Of a DNA stretch of 64,000 bases, positions 57,980 to 64,000 are shown piece after piece. Both the position numbers and the translations under genes were made by a program. The notes below the pieces were generated by a model. The model did no database searches and was not told where the DNA came from. It was given only the letters and a program-made list of their open reading frames with translations. Numbering within the stretch: position 1 is the stretch's first letter; each line of letters begins with the position of its first letter. Location of the stretch: NCBI RefSeq assembly GCF_000430545.1, contig NZ_KE387163.1:526439-590438 (forward strand), given 5' to 3'. The DNA is from Tenacibaculum ovolyticum DSM 18103 (GTDB lineage: Bacteria; Bacteroidota; Bacteroidia; Flavobacteriales; Flavobacteriaceae).

Positions 57980-59671
57980 ATGAAAAAAGGCTTTTTTTTT
58001 ACTTTTCTACTTATTAATTTATTAAGCTGTAAAACAGCTATAAAAAAAGAAAAAACAACTGGATTAATTACAAGTAAAGCCATGGTTGTTTCTGCTCGTA
58101 AAGAAGCTTCTAAGATAGGAAATGATATTCTTAAAAAAGGAGGAAATGCTTTTGACGCAATGGCTGCTACAGAACTTGCGCTTGCTGTAGCCTACCCGTA
58201 TGCAGGCAATATTGGCGGAGGGGGCTTTATGGTATACAGAAATAAAAACGGAGAAATTGGCGCTTTAGACTATCGTGAAAAAGCACCTATTGCCGCTACA
58301 AAAAAAATGTATTTAGACACTAATGGCAATGTTATAAAACACAAAAGTACACTTGGTGCAATGGCCGTAGGTGTACCAGGAACAATTGCTGGAGTTTTTG
58401 CCACTCATAAAAAATTTGGATCACTACCTATTTCTGATATTTTAACACCTGTAATTGCATTAGCAAAAAAAGGTGTTATTGTAACAAAAAAACAAGCCTA
58501 CAAAATAAAAAAACATCAACCATCTTTTCTTAAAGCAAATAAAGACTCTATCCTTTTTTCTAAAAATTGGAAAGAAAATGATACTATAAAATACAATGCT
58601 TTAGCTAATACCTTAACTCGTATTTTAGAAAATGGACGTGATGAGTTTTACAAAGGAGATACGGCAAAACGTCTTGTAAAATTTATGCAAGAAAATGGGG
58701 GGATAATAACCGAAGAAGATTTAGCTAAATATGAAGTAAAATGGAGAACACCTATTACTTTTAAATATGATGACTTACGTATTATATCTATGTCACCTCC
58801 TTCTAGTGGAGGTATTTGTTTAGCTCAAATTATGAATGCTATTGAACCTTACAACTTAGATAAATTCGGACACAACACAACAAAAACAATACAAGTTGTT
58901 ACAGAAGCTGAAAGACGTGCTTATGCAGATAGAAGTCATTTTTTAGGAGATCCTGATTTTGTAAAAATTCCTTTAAAAACTTTAACAAGTAAAGAATACA
59001 TAAAAGAAAGAATGAATAACTTTTCTTTTAATAAAGCAACCTCTTCTAAAGATGTTTCTTATGGAAGTGTAGAAATGGTTGAAAGTAACGAAACCACTCA
59101 CTACTCTATTGTAGATCAATTCGGTAATGCTGTATCAGCAACAACTACTATAAACGCGGCATTTGGCTCAAAATTATACTGTGAAGATTTAGGCTTCTTT
59201 TTAAATAATGAAATGGATGATTTTAGTAGTAAAGCTGGTACACCTAATATGTTTGGTTTAATTGGAGCTAAAGCAAACGAAATTGCACCTGAAAAACGAA
59301 TGTTAAGCTCAATGACTCCTACTATTGTCGAAAAAAACGGAAAATTATGGATGGTTGTAGGAACACCTGGTGGCTCAACAATTATCACTTCTGTTTTACA
59401 AACCATTTTAAACGTACATGAATTTAAAATGGGAATGCAAGAAGCTGTTAACCAACCACGATTTCACCACCAATGGTTACCTGATGTTATTATGATGGAA
59501 CCTAATAAATTTAACAACACGGTTAAACAAAACTTACAAAAAACTGGTTATATTTTAAACGAAGAAGACTCACCTGTAATCGGAAAGGTTGCAGCCATTT
59601 TAATATTACCTAATGGAAAACTAGAAGGTGGAGCCGATCCTAGAGGAGATGACAAAGCACTTGGTTTCTAA
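57980..59671 (+). CDS. ggt: Gamma-glutamyltransferase lipoprotein
   Basis: This is a 563-residue protein with a lipoprotein signal (INLLSCKTA, Cys17). The precursor is cut before the nucleophile Thr (about 372, SNETTHYSIVDQFGNAVS). GNIGGGGFMVY, DYREKAPIAA, PPSSGGI and the C-terminal TPGGSTIITSVLQTI are family marks. It transfers or hydrolyses the gamma-glutamyl group of glutathione in the periplasm. The end PRGDDKALGF is typical. Confidence 0.95.
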   Translation: MKKGFFFTFLLINLLSCKTAIKKEKTTGLITSKAMVVSARKEASKIGNDILKKGGNAFDAMAATELALAVAYPYAGNIGGGGFMVYRNKNGEIGALDYREKAPIAATKKMYLDTNGNVIKHKSTLGAMAVGVPGTIAGVFATHKKFGSLPISDILTPVIALAKKGVIVTKKQAYKIKKHQPSFLKANKDSILFSKNWKENDTIKYNALANTLTRILENGRDEFYKGDTAKRLVKFMQENGGIITEEDLAKYEVKWRTPITFKYDDLRIISMSPPSSGGICLAQIMNAIEPYNLDKFGHNTTKTIQVVTEAERRAYADRSHFLGDPDFVKIPLKTLTSKEYIKERMNNFSFNKATSSKDVSYGSVEMVESNETTHYSIVDQFGNAVSATTTINAAFGSKLYCEDLGFFLNNEMDDFSSKAGTPNMFGLIGAKANEIAPEKRMLSSMTPTIVEKNGKLWMVVGTPGGSTIITSVLQTILNVHEFKMGMQEAVNQPRFHHQWLPDVIMMEPNKFNNTVKQNLQKTGYILNEEDSPVIGKVAAILILPNGKLEGGADPRGDDKALGF

Positions 59672-59764
59672 TTATTAAAAAAAACACTAAAACAGTTTGA
59701 TTTTTATCAAGATTACAAAAAATAAAACTGTCTTTAAACCAAAAATAATATGTAAAAGTTATTT

Positions 59765-60496
59765 TTATTTGATACTGCTATTTTTAATAAATATTTTAAA
59801 TTCTTCTAAACTACCATTAAACATGTCTAAATCATCAGTTACACCATCAAGCTTATAGCTATCAGACCTCTGCCATATTAACCATCCTTTTTCTTTCCAA
59901 GTATTAGGTAAATCAGGAGATTTTTCTCCATTATAATTAGCTATCCATAATTTATAATTTGCAAAAAAAGAATCATTCAAGTACTTATTTCCTGTAAAAA
60001 CACTTGTATATATTATAGGTTTACGATCTAGTGTTTTCTCTAATTGGTTAATAAATATTTTTAATGTATGTTGAACTTCTTCTACAGATTGTGATACATC
60101 AATTCCCCCTGCTTCAAAATCTATTATTGGAGGAATATCTGATTTTTTAATACTTCCAATAGTATTTGTAAAATGATTGGCCTGAGCTATAGGATCATCA
60201 TCACTTCTATAAAAATGATAAACTCCTCTTATAAATGATTTTTCTTTAATCATTTTCCAATTATAACTAAACTTCGGATCAGTATACGTAATTCCTTCAG
60301 TAGCTTTACAAATGATAAAACTTAAACTATCTTTTTGTTTACTTAACTCAGTAATTTCATCACCTTGATACTTAGAAATATCAATACCATAAACAAATAA
60401 CGGAACATCACTTGTTACTTTTACTTCTTTTTTTGGCTGACTATAACTAAAGAATGAGATTGTTAAAAGAATAAATATTGATATCTGTTTTTTCAT
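59765..60496 (-). CDS. Secreted GH25 lysozyme
   Basis: This is a 243-residue protein with signal peptide (ends FFSYSQ). GH25 muramidase motifs: FVYGIDISKYQGDEI (first catalytic Asp), FIICKATEGITYTD, RGVYHFYR, PPIIDFEAGG (catalytic Asp-x-Glu) and YKLWIANYN. It cuts the peptidoglycan glycan chain and may serve against other bacteria or in wall turnover. It is downstream (24 bp) of the oxidase cluster on the same strand. Confidence 0.9.
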   Translation of the reverse strand: MKKQISIFILLTISFFSYSQPKKEVKVTSDVPLFVYGIDISKYQGDEITELSKQKDSLSFIICKATEGITYTDPKFSYNWKMIKEKSFIRGVYHFYRSDDDPIAQANHFTNTIGSIKKSDIPPIIDFEAGGIDVSQSVEEVQHTLKIFINQLEKTLDRKPIIYTSVFTGNKYLNDSFFANYKLWIANYNGEKSPDLPNTWKEKGWLIWQRSDSYKLDGVTDDLDMFNGSLEEFKIFIKNSSIK

Positions 60497-60519
60497 TATT
60501 AACGATATTTGGTTCGTTT

Positions 60520-62289
60520 TTATAAAATAGTTTTTCTTGATTTAAAAATACATTTTTTATCTTCACTATAATCCAACTTTATACCTATTAATTTTTCGTA
60601 ATTATCTACAAAATAATTTTTGGTCGGTACAGAAGCGTCTTTAAAACTAATAAAAGAACCATTAGTTTCATTTATTATATAATCACGACACTCTTCCATC
60701 CAATCTAAAGCCCTGTTAGAATAAAATCGTGTTGGAATTACTTTATCGATTGTATTTTCATCCATTTTACATTTACAATCACTTTCAGTCTGAGTAGGCA
60801 TATCCCACCATGTTTGGTATTGAATTGTAAAGGCTCTCTCCTGAAACGGAAAAGCACATTTTAAAGCAGATTTTTCTCTAGCATTTTTAGTAGCATAAAA
60901 GTCTCCCTGAATAGCTCCTAAAGTAATATATGATGAGATATTCGTTTCTTCAATTCCTTTTAATAACGTTGATTGTAACGAACAAACTAACTGTTCCCTA
61001 CTTTTGTCATCCCAACTATTTGTTGGCATTCTCGATGTAATTTTATGAGGAGCAGGACAATCAGTTTCTAAACTCAACCCATTTTCTTTTGCAGTAACAG
61101 AATACCTATCCCACGACTCAAAAGTATATGGATATCCATTAGTAGCTCCTTTAGTAAAAGTTGAAATATGTGTATCATTAGTTAATTCATCAAACTTAAT
61201 TTTTAATCCTTCAATAACAGCAGTTATCATCTCTGCCTTTTCTTCTTTATTAAAATCAGGATCATTTTCTATCAATTTAACCAAATAACTACCCCATTCA
61301 ATCATCATCGTTTTCAACTCTTCACGAGTTCCTCCAAAATGTCCATTTAGTGTCCAGTCTAAAACGGCATTTTCAGACACTTCCTTTTTACTGGCTACCT
61401 GTTTTGCTACAACTTTTAAGTTAGTTCCTATAAGTTGATTATTTTTTCCTGGTGCTGTTATACTTTCCCATGCTTCAATAACTGCTGTCGCTTTTATTTT
61501 TTTGAATACAGGAAGCATATTATAAGAAATATGAAAACTAGAAGCTATCTCTGGCAATTCAAAAGGTTCATAGAAAAACTCAGTTACAATACCATAACTT
61601 AATCCTCCTCCTCCACGGATTGCCCATAATAATTTACTTTCAGCACCTTCAATATTCCCATTATTAGCTTTTTCTTTATTATAAAAAGCACTAGACCCTA
61701 AGTATTTTACCGTTCCATTTCCTAAAACTATGGTTGCCCCCATTAATCGTTCGCAGCCCATTCCATACTTACGAGTCCAAGGCCCCCAGCCTCCTCCCAT
61801 CGTATATCCTGCGATGGCAACACTTTGACATGTTCCGTGTGGAATACCTAAATGTTCTTTATCTAATACTTCTTTTATACTTTTAAATTTTGCACCAGGT
61901 TGAATACTTATTTGTTTAACCTCTCCTCTATCTATAGGGTATTTTTTTAAAGAAGCATCAGTTTTATTCATTAGAGCAAAGTCAATCAATACTTTTCCTG
62001 TAGCTACACATTCTCCTTCATGGTCATGGCCTCCAGATTTTACAGTAATTTGTATATTATTGTCCGTTGCATATTGAGTTGCTATAGCCACATGCTCTGT
62101 GTTATGCGGCTGTATAATTAAAGAAGGCATGAAGTCGAATCTTCTATTAAAAACTTTTCTTAATTCATTATATGAATCATCTCCTGAGGGTTGCCAAAAA
62201 TTTGGTTTTATTATACAATCGCAAAAAGCTTTTTTAAAATTATCAATCGCTTCTTGGTCAATTTTAACTTTATACATATCGTTTTTCAT
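60520..62289 (-). CDS. Berberine-bridge-type FAD-dependent oxidase
   Basis: This is a 589-residue protein. An FAD_binding_4 (PCMH) domain lies in residues 50-230: LIIQPHNTEHVAIATQYATD, His88 in VKSGGHDHEGE and Cys154 in PHGTCQSVAIAGYTMGGGWG, the two residues that hold FAD covalently in bicovalent members. The BBE motif is at the C-terminus (VDNYEKLIGIKLDYSED). These enzymes oxidise sugars or alkaloid-like compounds with O2 and make H2O2. There is no signal peptide. It lies in a cluster with a flavin amine oxidase and an unknown protein. Confidence 0.85.
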   Translation of the reverse strand: MKNDMYKVKIDQEAIDNFKKAFCDCIIKPNFWQPSGDDSYNELRKVFNRRFDFMPSLIIQPHNTEHVAIATQYATDNNIQITVKSGGHDHEGECVATGKVLIDFALMNKTDASLKKYPIDRGEVKQISIQPGAKFKSIKEVLDKEHLGIPHGTCQSVAIAGYTMGGGWGPWTRKYGMGCERLMGATIVLGNGTVKYLGSSAFYNKEKANNGNIEGAESKLLWAIRGGGGLSYGIVTEFFYEPFELPEIASSFHISYNMLPVFKKIKATAVIEAWESITAPGKNNQLIGTNLKVVAKQVASKKEVSENAVLDWTLNGHFGGTREELKTMMIEWGSYLVKLIENDPDFNKEEKAEMITAVIEGLKIKFDELTNDTHISTFTKGATNGYPYTFESWDRYSVTAKENGLSLETDCPAPHKITSRMPTNSWDDKSREQLVCSLQSTLLKGIEETNISSYITLGAIQGDFYATKNAREKSALKCAFPFQERAFTIQYQTWWDMPTQTESDCKCKMDENTIDKVIPTRFYSNRALDWMEECRDYIINETNGSFISFKDASVPTKNYFVDNYEKLIGIKLDYSEDKKCIFKSRKTIL

Positions 62290-62333
62290 AATTATAGGGG
62301 GAATAAATTTTATTCTGTATTATTAATTAATAT

Positions 62334-63407
62334 TTATTTTTTTAAAGCAGCAAGGATTTTATCTTTCTCTTCTCCTTCAATTTTTTCTAAGAAATTAAAA
62401 AGCTTACTATGCTCTTCTTTTTTTATAGTCTCTTCTGTAACTTTAAGCAATTCACTTTCTACATCTTCTTTTAAAGTACCCAAACCGACTTTAAAAGGTG
62501 TTCCATCATAATATCTTGCTATTGTTCCTGGACCTTCTGGAGAACCATGGTCGGCATCAATAGATTCTCTCCACTTTCTTGCATGGCTTGCCCATTCGTC
62601 TTGATCAACTAACGCTGGTTGAGTAAACCAAACATTCCATGTGAGTATATTGTCTTTCTGCAACATATTACCAGACCCTAAATTAAAAACATCCATAATG
62701 AATTTGTTAAATTCATCTACTACTGGATATCCTGTTTTTTTAATAGCTCCAATTTGTACATTTAAATTACCTACAGTCCAGGCTTCTTCTTCATGTTTTG
62801 CAAAATCAGGGATAGGAAAACCACTACTCTGCCCTTTTTTTAAAGGAAATACTGGTTGTTCAGGATCTCCAACTAAACTTGTAAAAACAACTATTGCTTG
62901 TGATTTTTTTGAAGGAAAAGGCAAGTAACTTTTTTCAAAATGATCCCACAATTGCTTTACTATAAAATTTTGTTTTGCTCCTGGGCTAAACCATATTTTA
63001 CCAACAACTCCCATATCGGCAGCCAATTCTTTATTATCTTCATTTACCCAACCTCTTGTACCTGTAACTGTAACCTCTACATTTAAGGTTCCCAAAGAAG
63101 GAGAACTAATACCTTGCTGTGGGCAAATAATAGAATATACCTTTCCTGTATCAGTATATCCAATTCTTGAAATATCTGGAGCAAACATTTGATAACATCT
63201 CCTTGGGTTTGGTTTTCCCATTTGTGTTTCCCAACTAAATTCCGGCCATTTCACCGCTTGTTGTCGTTGAAGTTTATCAATATTCAACATATTATCTGGC
63301 ATTGGTAATGAACTAAGATCTGGATTTGGATATGCAAATTCAGGGTTTGACGTTGCAAATCCACCAATCCAACCTGCTGGTATTGCTGTTTCTAGTTTCG
63401 TTTTCAT
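62334..63407 (-). CDS. Unknown protein of the oxidase cluster
   Basis: This 357-residue protein is of no family I know. It starts MKTKLETAIPAGWIGGFATS and has NPRRCYQMFAPDISRIGYTD, then VTVTGTRGWVNEDNKELAAD and an end with charged helices (EKIEGEEKDKILAALKK). There is no signal peptide or membrane helix; the fold seems mixed alpha/beta with many Pro and Trp residues. It lies between two oxidase genes on one strand, so it may make or handle the substrate or shield the cell from the product. Confidence 0.6.
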   Translation of the reverse strand: MKTKLETAIPAGWIGGFATSNPEFAYPNPDLSSLPMPDNMLNIDKLQRQQAVKWPEFSWETQMGKPNPRRCYQMFAPDISRIGYTDTGKVYSIICPQQGISSPSLGTLNVEVTVTGTRGWVNEDNKELAADMGVVGKIWFSPGAKQNFIVKQLWDHFEKSYLPFPSKKSQAIVVFTSLVGDPEQPVFPLKKGQSSGFPIPDFAKHEEEAWTVGNLNVQIGAIKKTGYPVVDEFNKFIMDVFNLGSGNMLQKDNILTWNVWFTQPALVDQDEWASHARKWRESIDADHGSPEGPGTIARYYDGTPFKVGLGTLKEDVESELLKVTEETIKKEEHSKLFNFLEKIEGEEKDKILAALKK

Positions 63408-63474
63408 TTTATGTTTAGATTAGTTTAGTTTATTTCAGTTTTTTTTAAGCATCATTTTTAATAGACAACTATTT

Positions 63475-64000
63475 TTAAAAGCTTACGGGAGTTCCATTTA
63501 CTTCTAATGCCGCACGAATTCCAGATTCTATAGCACCTTCTATCCAAGCATGTTTTAAAGAGGCATGTTCTCCTGCAAAATGCACTTTTCCATTCCACTC
63601 TGGTTTTTCAATGTCAGCCTGTAATAAATTCAATTGACCTGGTGAAAAGATAGCTGCCTCACCAAAAGCATATGGATTTTGCATCCAAGCCACAGTAGCT
63701 GCTCCTTTTATTTTATCTACATATCCTATTGCTTCTGGTGCTTCTGGATCAAACACTGATAGGTTTTTAATACGTTGCTGTTCCTTTAAATCATCTGGCG
63801 CATGCGCGACAGCGATATTATCTAATGCATAAATATATCGGTCCATATGACTCATAGAATCCCATTTTCTAGCGTCATCAGCCCAACAGTAACAAGCCAA
63901 CATTAATCCATGACCTTTTCCATTTATATCCTGACTTGGATAGTATATAAAACGATTTGCTAAATCTGTAATAGTTCCTCCTCCAACAATATCATATGGA
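63475..64000 (-). CDS. Flavin amine oxidase, C-terminal part (5' end outside window)
   Basis: The open frame continues to the right edge (TITDLANRFIYYPSQDINGK, GHGLMLACYCWADDARKW), so the start is not in the window. The C-terminal KVHFAGEHASLKHAWIEGAI, then ESGIRAALEV, is the FAD-binding end of L-amino-acid or monoamine oxidases (the GEH-x9-EGA pattern). It would oxidatively deaminate an amino acid or amine with H2O2 as by-product. Confidence 0.85.
   Translation of the reverse strand, partial: PYDIVGGGTITDLANRFIYYPSQDINGKGHGLMLACYCWADDARKWDSMSHMDRYIYALDNIAVAHAPDDLKEQQRIKNLSVFDPEAPEAIGYVDKIKGAATVAWMQNPYAFGEAAIFSPGQLNLLQADIEKPEWNGKVHFAGEHASLKHAWIEGAIESGIRAALEVNGTPVSF

Overview
The window comes from an AT-rich member of the Bacteroidota, almost certainly a marine Flavobacteriaceae of the Tenacibaculum/Polaribacter type. 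The evidence is a bacteroidete-type tyrosine recombinase, TAnnTTTG promoter boxes without Shine-Dalgarno sequences, a TonB receptor with DUF4249 and STN domains, a fused HemC-HemD, and RecR followed by PepD. There are no rRNA or tRNA genes.

Positions 1-12280 are chromosomal backbone: an EI24-family membrane protein, a thioredoxin-like protein, and a heme-synthesis locus. hemE, hemL, hemB, hemCD and hemA lie on the minus strand. A divergent plus-strand unit carries an AraC regulator, a TrmH methyltransferase, hemH and hemJ. No hemF or hemN is seen here.

Positions 12299-47602 are an integration hotspot in the 3' end of recR. The intact recR (47566-48186) has the 18-bp sequence TGCTCAAAAGGAATTCTA at 47585-47602. 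The same 18 bp recurs in direct orientation at 14032-14049, where it is followed by an orphan tail encoding IPFEQSIKS and a stop. A third, decayed recR tail lies at 12299-12400. The youngest element therefore spans 14032-47602 (33.6 kb), with its integrase (46185-47414) beside the recR junction. Its core (about 17.1-37.2 kb) looks like a tailless provirus. It has a lysozyme, a holin-like protein, a spike-like protein, beta-rich candidate capsid proteins, many small membrane proteins, a transglutaminase-like protein, a 779-residue ArdC-zincin/RadA-like ATPase polyvalent protein, an Acb2-like anti-defence protein, a candidate replication protein and a CI-like switch. It has no terminase, portal, tail, relaxase or T4SS gene. 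Both flanks carry cargo that looks like single-gene cassettes, separated by palindromic repeats: a PRTase-like protein, a TIR protein, a HEPN-like protein, a PIN nuclease and a DUF1828/1829 protein. A tandem set of small-RNA-like units lies at 42.3-42.9 kb.

Positions 47.6-64 kb return to chromosome: recR, pepD, an IS3-family remnant, a very AT-rich operon (secreted protein, STN-TonB receptor, DUF4249 lipoprotein, MG2-like protein), acpH, ggt, and a minus-strand oxidase cluster (flavin amine oxidase, unknown protein, berberine-bridge-type oxidase, GH25 lysozyme) that runs off the right edge.

The most novel material is the provirus-like core. It includes a possible -1 frameshift on an A9 run that would give the lysozyme a membrane anchor, helically phased 10-bp repeats before the structural genes, and palindromes TTTTGTTGCAACAAAA at both ends of the structural module.
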